64,000 nt of DNA, from NCBI GenBank assembly GCA_021770095.1, contig JAETRQ010000011.1, forward strand, positions 1 to 64,000. Reading direction: 5' to 3'. The DNA comes from Eubacteriaceae bacterium (lineage in GTDB: Bacteria; Bacillota; Clostridia; Oscillospirales; Acutalibacteraceae). Positions 24,562 through 33,738 of the stretch are shown piece after piece. The translations under genes and the position numbers were made by a program. The notes below the pieces were generated by a model. The model saw nothing but the letters and a program-made list of their open reading frames with translations. It did no database searches and was not told the origin of the DNA. The stretch's first letter is position 1, and the number at the start of each line of letters is the position of its first letter.

Positions 24562-25329
24562 TTAATTAGCACATTTTTGACAAGGTGTCAGTCCTTGGCT
24601 TTTTGCACTCTCAATCGAAACTGCATAACTGTTTTTTCCGCCGCAGGAAGAACTGAAATGATACCTTTTTCCTGTTGGAGTTATGTATACAGTTCGGCTG
24701 TATTCTTGCACTTCTTGAACAGTTGTAGTTATTTTTGTAGTTGATTGTGTGGCTTTTTCTGTTGTGCTTGTAGTTGTTGTGGTTGTTGTTTCTTTTTCTT
24801 TAACAACAACCTTTATTTTTTCAGATGTAGTTGCTTTATCTTTTGTTTGGACATAAATATAGGTTTCTCCAACCCCTACGGCATCAATATTGAAGTATAC
24901 ATATTTATCATATTCTGTCCTGTCATATGTAAATGCTGCAATATCCGGATTTTCGGATATGAATTCAATAGCATTGACTGAAAATTCTCTGTTAGATGTT
25001 ACTTTGAAATATGAATTTTCATTGTCGTTATTTTCATCGTTTAAAGTCAGTTCAATTGTGTCATCCAAAACAAATTCTAAATTTGAAATATTGGATGTTT
25101 TTGTTGTTTCCTGTGCTGCTGTATTTATAGTAGATTGAGTATTATTTTCTTTTTCGGTATTTCCGCTCTGTGCAAGACCCAATATAAAACATATTGCCAA
25201 AAATGCAGATACAGCGATTTTGATATGCTTATTCCAATTGGTCTTTGCCCACATAAGATATAGTCCGACAGGGAAGAAAAAGATAAGTAAAAGTATAGTC
25301 GCAATATTTTTAAACTTGTTCTGATTCAT
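24562..25329 (-). CDS. Membrane-anchored protein with Thr-rich linker and Ada-like metal-binding tail
   Basis: 255 residues, start at 25329 behind AAGGGGA. Two N-terminal hydrophobic segments (about 9-26 and 35-52), then an Ig-like beta domain (about 80-165), a Thr-rich linker, and a C-terminal module TPTGKRYHFSSSCGG...SAKSQGLTPCQKC. That module (H-x4-C ... CxxC) matches the Ada-type metal-binding tail found on secreted nucleases and other exported proteins. No nuclease domain is present. Second gene of an operon with the 235-residue membrane protein, 13 nt apart. Function unknown. Confidence 0.6.
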   Translation of the reverse strand: MNQNKFKNIATILLLIFFFPVGLYLMWAKTNWNKHIKIAVSAFLAICFILGLAQSGNTEKENNTQSTINTAAQETTKTSNISNLEFVLDDTIELTLNDENNDNENSYFKVTSNREFSVNAIEFISENPDIAAFTYDRTEYDKYVYFNIDAVGVGETYIYVQTKDKATTSEKIKVVVKEKETTTTTTTSTTEKATQSTTKITTTVQEVQEYSRTVYITPTGKRYHFSSSCGGKNSYAVSIESAKSQGLTPCQKCAN

Positions 25330-25342
25330 AAAAGTATCCCCT

Positions 25343-26050
25343 TTAAATTTTATTATTGTTTTTATTGGCTTTTAGTTGATTGTATATTGTTTTTAATAAT
25401 TCTGAATTGCGCTGTTGGTTTGAAATGAACTGGGGATCATTATAGTTTGAGATGAAATAGTCATGTGATATTTTTGATGTTTTTCCATTTGTAAAAGTAT
25501 CTATTGCAAAAATTGTTGCAAATACGATAAAAACGATTAAATAAAGAATTATTAAAACCAAATAAAATGCTTTATCTAAATTATCGGATATATCAAATTG
25601 AAACATTTTTATAAAACTCAGGACAACTAGTGCACCTGCAATCAAAAAGAACATTATTCCGGCACTGTCATTGGTTAAAAAATATGGTATTCTGTATATT
25701 TGTATATACCTGCCATTCCATTGAAAAAGATTTTTCCCTAATTGAGCATTAATCACTTCTTCAATTCCTGATAAATATCCTTTAAGAATAGCCTCTATTT
25801 TGTTGTTTTGGGCATTGTAGAAAAATACAATCAAAATGATTGCAGGAATTACAAATACTGAATAATTGAAAAAACTTTCGCTTTCAATTGTGCAAGTGAG
25901 AATTAGTGCTGCACCGGCAATTAAAGAACTTAAATTAAGTGTGTTAAAGTTGCGGTTGGTAGTATTGAATGCCATAGTGTTTAATTGTTCCCATAAGAAA
26001 GTATAGTGACTTATTTCAATTTGTTCTTCTTTTTCGGTAATATCTGTCAT
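25343..26050 (-). CDS. Four-segment membrane protein of unknown function
   Basis: 235 residues behind AAAGGGGATC. Hydrophobic segments at about 42-55, 63-78, 130-148 and 160-185, with a soluble loop around residue 100 (YLSGIEEVINAQLGKNLFQWN) and a basic, Asn-rich C-terminus. I do not recognise a family. First gene of a two-gene minus-strand operon; both genes have nearly the same ribosome-binding context. The 110 nt upstream hold its promoter region, but no clear -35/-10 pair. Confidence 0.5.
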   Translation of the reverse strand: MTDITEKEEQIEISHYTFLWEQLNTMAFNTTNRNFNTLNLSSLIAGAALILTCTIESESFFNYSVFVIPAIILIVFFYNAQNNKIEAILKGYLSGIEEVINAQLGKNLFQWNGRYIQIYRIPYFLTNDSAGIMFFLIAGALVVLSFIKMFQFDISDNLDKAFYLVLIILYLIVFIVFATIFAIDTFTNGKTSKISHDYFISNYNDPQFISNQQRNSELLKTIYNQLKANKNNNKI

Positions 26051-26171
26051 ATTATGATCCCCTTTACTTTTTATATATTATAAATAAAATTTAAATAACG
26101 TTTTGTCAACAGAATTTACAAAAAGGTATAAAATAATGCAAAAAACGACACTTTTTGAAGAGAAACATAAA

Positions 26172-26203
26172 AAATAACCATAGGAATTATCCTATGGTTA
26201 TTT
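26172..26203 (-). terminator. Intrinsic terminator after the PI-PLC gene
   Basis: AAATAACCATAGGA pairs with TCCTATGGTTATTT with a 4-nt loop, followed on the minus strand by further T. It separates the PI-PLC gene from the membrane-protein operon. Confidence 0.85.
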
Positions 26204-26225
26204 CTGAATGGAATATATTGAATTG

Positions 26226-29200
26226 TTATACGGAATAGATTGGTGTGATTATCATGTTTGATTGGATATTCATATTGTCGGACAATGTTTCATTACCGAT
26301 AGTGAAAGATGCAATATTGTAGAAAACATAATTTCTTGCATGGAGAGTATATGCATTATTGCTATTATCTTTTAGTGTTATTTTGTTTTCATTTATTGTC
26401 ACATCATAAACACCGTTTTTAAGGTATATAACATCTGAAATTTTGCCGTCTTTATCCAGTACGGTTATCATGGATGTTGTATCACTTACTTCGTTTTTAT
26501 CGGTTGAGATGTATGCAATATATTCAACATCTTTTTCAATCACTGCTGTTACACCGGCAGAGGTTGTATGAAGATTGTTTGTAATACCATTTTGCAAATC
26601 TTCCACGGTCCACTTTTCAATTGTGTTATTACTATAAGCATCGGAAGGCAGTTGCAGTTCAACGGTATCGCCGTAACGATATGCTTTTGTATAACTGCTG
26701 ACAACCTTTGAATTATCATCATCCGTTATGTAATAGAACGATAAGTTATATTGTCTGAGTTCAAGCATTGATATTGCAGTTTGTAAATCAAAAACAATTG
26801 CGTCAACTTTTGCTTGTGTATCTGCCTCTGTAAGAGATGACTGTGCAGCAATATATACATCTCTGAGGTTCTGCAATGACTCTTCTGTATATTTATCGGT
26901 CATCTGCATTTCGCTTTGAGCAGTTATAACAATGGCATTATATGCGGATAAGTCAAGAGCATAATCGCAAATAATACATTTGTGTGTTGCAAGGTTGATT
27001 ATGCAGTTTTCGGTTTCAATGTGATTGGAATCATTTGAACATACTCTGGAGTGTGTTCCGTCGGCGTTTGATTTCCATTCACCGTAATTATGCCCTGTTG
27101 CATCGGCAATTTTTTCGTTATAGACATAACCGCAAAGGCATGTGTGTTTGATATATCCGTCTTCCGTGCAGGTTGCAGGGATTGTCTCACTTGGATAAAT
27201 AAATGTGTTAAAGGTATGCATACTTGTAGCACTGCTCTCTTTATAAACAGCGTTTTTTGTAACATCTTTTATTGTCGGCCATTTATAAATTGTATGCATG
27301 GACTGTGTTGTGAGCACTTTTGTATTATCGGGAATATCAATGTTTTCAACAGGGGTTCCTGATTTATAAGTCAGTTTTTTTGTTGTGCCGTCATTGAATA
27401 TGAATGTTAATGTATAATATTCAACACCGGTGCCTGCACTGAATGCATCAATTGCGTCCGTAAGTTCTTTGACTGCTCCGTCAATTCTTACCTGAAGGAT
27501 GGATGACTGATCTTCGTTTTCAATTGCCTGTACTTTTGCAACGGTTTGTTCAAGAGCATCAATAAATTCTTGATTATAACTGCTGTAGTCCGGATCGTTT
27601 TTAATTCCGTCGATTACATTGAGTGCATCGTAATAGCTGCTCCAGTCAGTGCTGTCGTATACTCTCAAATCAACAATTTCTTCATTGCAGACAGAACAGA
27701 AATATGGAGTGTATCCATTGCCGTTTTCATCTGCGTTAACATGTTCACCGCAATAAACACTGTCATAATTATGACCTGTTGCTTTCAGTATTTCCTGTGA
27801 TTCAATATGACCGCATATTTTGCAGCATAACCTGTTATATCCGTCCTGTGTACAGGTTGGTTCCTTGGATTCCGTAACAAGGGTATGTCCTGTTGCCGGT
27901 GTCGGTACAGTCCATGCATAGCCGCAGGAACAGTAATTCGTATTATATCCGTCCTGTGTGCAGGTCGGTTTTACGGATACAACTGTTCTGTTGACTAAAT
28001 GTTGATTTTGGTTATATGTTGCTGTGTAAGTATTATTTTCGGATGAAAGAGCTGCATTTGAAGACCAACCGTTAAAGGTATAGTGATAATTCTCATTAGG
28101 TGTTTTTGTTGGAGTAACGCCTGTATAAACAGGGATTTTACCTGCATAATCACTCCCAGTTTCAAGTACAGTTCCATCATCATTGACAAATGCGTAATTG
28201 ATTTTGTTTGTATTTATCGTTATTTGTTTTCCCGGAGTTGAAATATGGCTTTTGCTGTCGTTATATTGTGCATAAAGATAAAATGATGTATTGTTCGGTA
28301 AGTCATTTGCCTTTTGTGTAATATTTATTGTATTGCCAGAAAGTGAAATACTGCTGTATGTCGCACTTAAAGTATATGATGTAGGAGGACTGTACCATTT
28401 AACTCCGTATTGATCGTAAATTTTACATTCATTCGGATATGAATTCACAGCTGGTGAACCGATTTGCGGTGCCTGGATTGTCATATTGCCGGAGTTTGTA
28501 AATGCGATTGTGTTTGCATATGGATAAATTGAGGCATCGGTATAGTATGATTCCACTTTCGTTGCCGAAGCACTGACAAAGTCGTTTTTACAGCACAAGG
28601 TCATATTGTCAGACGGTTTTGCGCTTACATAAAGTCTTTGGTTGATTGCCAGTTGATCAGAGCCTTTATCCCAACTGCAATAAAAAACCAATTTGGTCGG
28701 GAATCCGTTAATATATCCTGAGAAGTCGTAGTTTCCTGTGCTGCACACAAATTGGTATCCGTCAGTTGCTTCTCCGTTTTCAAAAATCAAGATAGAACGT
28801 TCAGTCCCCGTGCCATTGTTTTCTTTGTAATATAATCGCAGAGAAACGCCGTTCCAACCGGATGGTACATTATCGGTTGTATTGAAATTGATTCTGTAAT
28901 AATATTGACCTGATTCTGAATCGGGCTGGTCTTTTGCAACAAGGTCGTTGCACTGATAAACTCTTCTTGCCAGATTTTCGTTAACGCCGTCAAAAACAAC
29001 TATACCATAGCATTTATTGTTTTTCATCTCATAACCTGTGAAATTGGCGTTCATTTCAGACGCATGTTGAAGCGGGTTAGGTATCAACTGACCATGTGTT
29101 GTTGAAAGAAAGTTGATGAACCATTTTCCTGCCGGTTTCGTTTTGTCAAGCATTGGTTTAACGGCATTATTCCATTTTGCCGAAATGCCCATGTTGTATC

Positions 29201-29909
29201 TGTCTTGTGCCTCAAGATTCTTACCCGGCTGGTCAACGCTGCCTCCGTCAGATCCCTGATCTCCCCATGACAGATTTAAACCGTAACTGAGTTCGCTGAT
29301 TCTTTTTGCAAAAACAATTTTGCCCCTTGTACTTCCGAGGGCAGGAGTGTTGGAATTTCCCGTATAAAAATAGTTTGAATTGAAAAGAACCTTGTTGTTC
29401 AGCAGGGAAACGAGCTGGGGAATATTGCTTCCGTCATCTTCTTTTACGCTCATAATAATGGTTTCCGAAGGATTATTTTTTAAAAAATCAAAACAAGTAT
29501 TAAAAACAGTATCTAAAGCCAAAACACCGCTGCCATTATCATTCAGACAGTCCACTGTGCTGTGTACAACCTTAATTCCGCCTGTAACATTTGCGTCATA
29601 TTCTAATCTCATATCAAGATAGCGTACACCGTAGGCGAGCTGCTGTGCAATGGTGGAATTCTGACATCTGGCAATGCTTTCAACCGAAGAAACTCTATTT
29701 GAACCGGAATCGTGAGTACCGGGTATACTGATATCACTAAGCAGTGTATCATCTTTGATAGAACGCATCCAGTTTGATCCGCTGATACCGTCGTTTAAAA
29801 GTGCACTTGTGCAAAATGCAGATGCAGGAATAACAGATGTAATCATAATTATCACTGCTGTCAATATTGCTGTTAATTTTGCTGATGTTTTTGCTTTATA
29901 ATTTCCCAT
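26226..29909 (-). CDS. Secreted phosphatidylinositol-specific phospholipase C-like protein with Cys-rich repeats
   Basis: 1227 residues with a signal peptide (hydrophobic stretch about 12-30, cleavage near VIPASAFC). The PI-PLC X domain covers about 45-320: His66 in SIPGTHDSGS and His116 in IKVVHSTVD are 50 residues apart, the same spacing as the catalytic His32/His82 of Bacillus cereus PI-PLC. Further on are beta-sandwich regions, repeats of the type PTCTQDGYNxxYCxCG...GH (about 655-790), FIVAR-like helical segments and InlB/Flg_new-like strands. No LPXTG or other anchor seen. The enzyme would cleave PI or GPI lipids outside the cell. Confidence 0.8.
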   Translation of the reverse strand: MGNYKAKTSAKLTAILTAVIIMITSVIPASAFCTSALLNDGISGSNWMRSIKDDTLLSDISIPGTHDSGSNRVSSVESIARCQNSTIAQQLAYGVRYLDMRLEYDANVTGGIKVVHSTVDCLNDNGSGVLALDTVFNTCFDFLKNNPSETIIMSVKEDDGSNIPQLVSLLNNKVLFNSNYFYTGNSNTPALGSTRGKIVFAKRISELSYGLNLSWGDQGSDGGSVDQPGKNLEAQDRYNMGISAKWNNAVKPMLDKTKPAGKWFINFLSTTHGQLIPNPLQHASEMNANFTGYEMKNNKCYGIVVFDGVNENLARRVYQCNDLVAKDQPDSESGQYYYRINFNTTDNVPSGWNGVSLRLYYKENNGTGTERSILIFENGEATDGYQFVCSTGNYDFSGYINGFPTKLVFYCSWDKGSDQLAINQRLYVSAKPSDNMTLCCKNDFVSASATKVESYYTDASIYPYANTIAFTNSGNMTIQAPQIGSPAVNSYPNECKIYDQYGVKWYSPPTSYTLSATYSSISLSGNTINITQKANDLPNNTSFYLYAQYNDSKSHISTPGKQITINTNKINYAFVNDDGTVLETGSDYAGKIPVYTGVTPTKTPNENYHYTFNGWSSNAALSSENNTYTATYNQNQHLVNRTVVSVKPTCTQDGYNTNYCSCGYAWTVPTPATGHTLVTESKEPTCTQDGYNRLCCKICGHIESQEILKATGHNYDSVYCGEHVNADENGNGYTPYFCSVCNEEIVDLRVYDSTDWSSYYDALNVIDGIKNDPDYSSYNQEFIDALEQTVAKVQAIENEDQSSILQVRIDGAVKELTDAIDAFSAGTGVEYYTLTFIFNDGTTKKLTYKSGTPVENIDIPDNTKVLTTQSMHTIYKWPTIKDVTKNAVYKESSATSMHTFNTFIYPSETIPATCTEDGYIKHTCLCGYVYNEKIADATGHNYGEWKSNADGTHSRVCSNDSNHIETENCIINLATHKCIICDYALDLSAYNAIVITAQSEMQMTDKYTEESLQNLRDVYIAAQSSLTEADTQAKVDAIVFDLQTAISMLELRQYNLSFYYITDDDNSKVVSSYTKAYRYGDTVELQLPSDAYSNNTIEKWTVEDLQNGITNNLHTTSAGVTAVIEKDVEYIAYISTDKNEVSDTTSMITVLDKDGKISDVIYLKNGVYDVTINENKITLKDNSNNAYTLHARNYVFYNIASFTIGNETLSDNMNIQSNMIITPIYSV

Positions 29910-29953
29910 TTTGTCACCCTCATATAAAAAGGACTAATACCATTATCTATAAT

Positions 29954-29982
29954 ATTATAAATAATATATTTTTTTATTTCAA
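29954..29982 (-). promoter_or_regulatory. Sigma-A promoter of the PI-PLC gene
   Basis: On the minus strand TTGAAA (29977-29982), 17-nt spacer, TATAAT (29954-29959). Confidence 0.78.
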
Positions 29983-30036
29983 TTGACATTGTAACCAAAA
30001 TCTGTCTATTAAATTTAGCAATATAGTCAATTGAAA
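29977..30036. promoter_or_regulatory. Paired 11-bp inverted repeat spanning the -35 boxes of two divergent promoters
   Basis: TTTCAATTGAC at 29977-29987 and its exact complement GTCAATTGAAA at 30026-30036. Each copy contains the -35 hexamer of one of the two divergent promoters and a CAATTG palindrome. The arrangement suits co-regulation by one DNA-binding protein. Confidence 0.5.
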
Positions 30037-30059
30037 ATAATATTAATAAGTCTTATAAT
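30031..30059 (+). promoter_or_regulatory. Sigma-A promoter of the lectin-like surface protein gene
   Basis: TTGAAA (30031-30036), 17-nt spacer, TATAAT (30054-30059); mirror image of the PI-PLC promoter in the same 212-nt gap. Confidence 0.8.
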
Positions 30060-30121
30060 ATTTTTAAATAAAATGGTTTAATGTTGCTTTCAAACGGCAA
30101 ATGGAGTTAAGGAGAATAACG

Positions 30122-33100
30122 ATGTTAGTTAGAACAGTCAAAAAAACGCTTTCTTTACTGTTGTCTTTGCTGATGATACTCAGCAGTTTTTTTGTATGCG
30201 ATTTTTCTGCAATGGCAAAGACATCTATTGAAACGGTTACTGCAAAATTTGATTTTGCAAATAGTTTCAATGATGGTGCTCCGCCGATAACGAATACTGT
30301 CGGGTCAGGAAATGTTAGTTTTATTCAGTACAGAAACAGCGGATATGAATCTTACAGCGGCAGCAGTGTATATCATGACAGAAACAGCGGTACATATTCC
30401 AAATTCTATTCTGAACCGATTTCCGGCTGCTTTGAAGAAGACGGTATTGTATTTATTGATGATTTAAGTAATTACATTCAAGATAATAGGGATTTTGAGA
30501 TATCCTGGAGATATTGTCATTATAACAAAGGATTTGATGATAATAACAGCGGATATTTTTCTTTAGGAACTGCATTTAATCCTGCAAACAAAGGTGCCTC
30601 CGGTTATAACCTCAGTGAAAATGACGTTTTGTCCGTAAATTATTCAGGTCAAATCAGGCAGGCAAATAATGTATTAAATGACGCTTTTCCGCGTCCGTTG
30701 GCAGGAATAAAAAATTGTTCCATATATTACAGTGCTGAAAATCAAACTTTTAAAATCACGATTGACGATGTTACACGAACAGTCAGTACATCATATCGTC
30801 CAAGTCAGATTAATTATTTCGGTATCGGTTCCTCAACCCGTACTTCTTACGGAAAATTTATCATTAAGAATATTACGATTAAGGTGATTGAGCAGAGACT
30901 GAGCGATGACGAGTGTAAACAACTTGTTGGTGATGCTATGGCTGCTTATGAGGCAAAAATATCAACAGGGACTGTATATAAAAATATGAGTGCAGCATAC
31001 CGTGCATATGTGAATTGTCAGAAAGCATATGATGCATATGTTTACGGAGGTGCTACATCTGTCAACCTCAATTCATATGTGACAGAGCTGAATAATGCTG
31101 TTGCAAATTTGACTCCGTGGACTGCGCCGAAAGGAAATGCCGTTCCGATCTTTTCAACGGATGATACATCCAATTCGGATAATGCTGCGAATTGCCTGTG
31201 GGCAGAAACGAACGATGATCCTCTCGCCTACAGTGCAACCAATCAAAATGTGGACAGCAATTTTTATTATCATACATCTGTTTATATGTATGACGGAGAT
31301 GTCAGAATTCCGTTTATGGTGGGAATGTACAGGCACAGTTGGTGGTGGTCTCCTCGTTATCCGAGAGTATGGTATGCTCAACTGACAGGAAGCAGCGGAG
31401 GTTTATCTGTCAGAAACAGCAGTTACAGAGGCGGCGAAGGCAACAGGAATTTCAAAGATATTTTGAATATGGATTACTATATCAGTTCATCTCAGACACT
31501 TGGGAATTCGATAATCCTGTCAACTGATCCTATACGTTATATGGCGAATTATTTTACTGTCAGTGATTCTTCGTTTGGCAATTCCGACTATTATATTAAG
31601 GCTTATCCTACGAGTTTTAAAATGGGATATGGCGACAGGGATGCTGCATCGCAGCATGAACAGTATGATGTAACACTTGGCGGCAATAAGGTATTCTATA
31701 TAATTAATTACAAATCCTTAGCAGACAAAATGGACTCAAATAAGAGTTATTTGAGAAATATATCAAAATATAAAGAAGGCGGACTTGAAAAATTAATGGC
31801 AGCATATGATGTTGCAACAGCAGTGAATCCTACTTCTTATGATTATTCAACAAACACCGAAACACAGGTGTCATCTTGTGCGAATGTAATCAGCAATGCT
31901 GTTAATCAATTTAACAACGTTGGAGCGATTAATCAGGATTCAACTTATTATGCTGCATTGAGAACAAAACTTGAGGAAGCAAAATCTTTTGGCGATACAA
32001 ATCCGATAATCACAAACGGTCAAACCCAGACCACAAGATATACCTCCAACAGTTGGAATGCATATACAAGTGCTGTATCAACTGCAAAAGCGGCAATGGC
32101 AAATGTTATTACTTCAAGCGGTTACAGTTCTTCTTATGCCTCTGTATCCATCAGTAATATTGCCAATGGAATCACAAATGCTGTTTCTAATCTGAAATAT
32201 AACTATATTGTTGATTATGTAAATAATGCAGGGGAATCCATGGGCTGTATTGTTGGGGCGGAAAATACGGAAATTCAGACTGATTTAGTGAAGAATACAG
32301 ATATAACGCCCGGAACGCAGGAACATCATTCTCACAGCATTTACAGTTGGCCGAAGAAAGTACTCAGCAGAGCTGAATATGCGAACACGGAAGTTGTTAC
32401 GATTAATGAAACAGTGACAGAAAAAGAGTGTAATCTGCAGGAAGTAAGAACCGTATCTGACGGCGATTGTACTTCACCTTCAGTCAAGGTGTTTGCTTGT
32501 ACTGTCTGTGACGGAGAATATGAGATTACGGGTGAATCATTGGGTCATACCTATGAAAGTACGGTTGTTGCACCAACTTGTACAGAGCGTGGATATACCC
32601 ATTATGTTTGCACAAGATGCGGCGATTCATATGATGATAATTATACGGATATGATTGAGCATTCTTATGTGTCTACAGTCATTGCTCCGACTTGTACAGA
32701 AAAAGGATATACAGCCAATAAATGTGTCAACTGCGGTTATGAAGTGGTCTATGAAGATTCATATGTTGACGCACTGGGTCATCAGTACACGCATGAAACT
32801 GTGTCTGAGCCAAACTGTATCTTTGCAGGAGCAGAAGAGTATACCTGCCATGTCTGCGGTGATACATATATTACGGAATTACCGATTGACAGTAATGTTC
32901 ATGCCGAATTGGTTTATTCCAGAACAGTTGCACCGACAGCGACAGAACAGGGTTATGATATTTATTATTGTTCTAATCTTTGCGGTTATTGGGAAAAGAA
33001 AAATATTACCTCTCCAATCGGCGGAGATTCAAATTTAGCGGACTATATTGAATCATATAATGCAGCAGTTGCCAGTGTGGTAACAGATTTTGCCGCATAT

Positions 33101-33721
33101 ACGCAATCTTCCGTTGATGAATACCAACAGATAATTTCACAGGCACAATCAGACGGTGAAGCAGCAATCAGCAATGCTTCAATATCTGATATTGAACTTG
33201 CAACAAAAACTTTGATAGAAGCATCTGCTGTACTCAGAATAAAAACGCTTGATGTTAAAATTTATATCAATTGCAGTGACGGGGAAATAAGGGAAATTGT
33301 CTATTCTGCCGAAGGTATTGATTATGGTGAAACACTCAGCCTTGATGTCAGTGATGAACTCAATCAAAGCAAGGTTGAAAAGTGGACTGTTGAACAGAAT
33401 GGTGTAACAAAAAAGGTTGCCATGTCATCCTCAATTTATGATATGGTTGTTACAGATGATGCAATAGTCAATGTATATTTAACAGATGAAGAGCCTGACA
33501 GCACGGGATATTCCAAAGTTACTCTGTTGAATCATGATAATAAAGTTATAGGAACATCCTATGTCCGTGACGGTTATGTTATTGACTTGGCTGATGAAAC
33601 CCAGTTTGGTGTTACTGCACCTAAAGTTCCGTTCTATCAGTTTGCCGGATGGCGTGTTGTTGATGGTGATATGACCGTTCACGGCGATACGGTTATACAA
33701 GCAACATACATTGTTATTTGA
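30122..33721 (+). CDS. Large secreted protein with lectin-like domain, FIVAR-like helices and Cys-rich repeats
   Basis: 1199 residues from ATG 30122 (AAGGAG upstream). Signal peptide at 1-35 (LLSLLMILSSFFVCDFSAMA). Residues ~40-260 form a concanavalin/LamG-like beta domain (FEISWRYCHYNKGF, YFGIGSSTRTSYGKFIIKNITIKVI). A second large Trp/Tyr-rich region (about 340-520), helical FIVAR-like repeats, then three copies of the APTCTExGYTxYxCxxCG repeat (about 815-970) and C-terminal beta repeats. No catalytic motif is recognised. Co-transcribed with the leucine-rich protein gene 17 nt downstream. Probably glycan or surface binding. Confidence 0.65.
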   Translation: MLVRTVKKTLSLLLSLLMILSSFFVCDFSAMAKTSIETVTAKFDFANSFNDGAPPITNTVGSGNVSFIQYRNSGYESYSGSSVYHDRNSGTYSKFYSEPISGCFEEDGIVFIDDLSNYIQDNRDFEISWRYCHYNKGFDDNNSGYFSLGTAFNPANKGASGYNLSENDVLSVNYSGQIRQANNVLNDAFPRPLAGIKNCSIYYSAENQTFKITIDDVTRTVSTSYRPSQINYFGIGSSTRTSYGKFIIKNITIKVIEQRLSDDECKQLVGDAMAAYEAKISTGTVYKNMSAAYRAYVNCQKAYDAYVYGGATSVNLNSYVTELNNAVANLTPWTAPKGNAVPIFSTDDTSNSDNAANCLWAETNDDPLAYSATNQNVDSNFYYHTSVYMYDGDVRIPFMVGMYRHSWWWSPRYPRVWYAQLTGSSGGLSVRNSSYRGGEGNRNFKDILNMDYYISSSQTLGNSIILSTDPIRYMANYFTVSDSSFGNSDYYIKAYPTSFKMGYGDRDAASQHEQYDVTLGGNKVFYIINYKSLADKMDSNKSYLRNISKYKEGGLEKLMAAYDVATAVNPTSYDYSTNTETQVSSCANVISNAVNQFNNVGAINQDSTYYAALRTKLEEAKSFGDTNPIITNGQTQTTRYTSNSWNAYTSAVSTAKAAMANVITSSGYSSSYASVSISNIANGITNAVSNLKYNYIVDYVNNAGESMGCIVGAENTEIQTDLVKNTDITPGTQEHHSHSIYSWPKKVLSRAEYANTEVVTINETVTEKECNLQEVRTVSDGDCTSPSVKVFACTVCDGEYEITGESLGHTYESTVVAPTCTERGYTHYVCTRCGDSYDDNYTDMIEHSYVSTVIAPTCTEKGYTANKCVNCGYEVVYEDSYVDALGHQYTHETVSEPNCIFAGAEEYTCHVCGDTYITELPIDSNVHAELVYSRTVAPTATEQGYDIYYCSNLCGYWEKKNITSPIGGDSNLADYIESYNAAVASVVTDFAAYTQSSVDEYQQIISQAQSDGEAAISNASISDIELATKTLIEASAVLRIKTLDVKIYINCSDGEIREIVYSAEGIDYGETLSLDVSDELNQSKVEKWTVEQNGVTKKVAMSSSIYDMVVTDDAIVNVYLTDEEPDSTGYSKVTLLNHDNKVIGTSYVRDGYVIDLADETQFGVTAPKVPFYQFAGWRVVDGDMTVHGDTVIQATYIVI

Positions 33722-33738
33722 TGAAGGGGGTAGTTGAA

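Noticed and set aside
24199-24572. Minus-strand frames across the tmRNA gene
   Set aside because: They are antisense to a structured RNA gene and show no protein family features.
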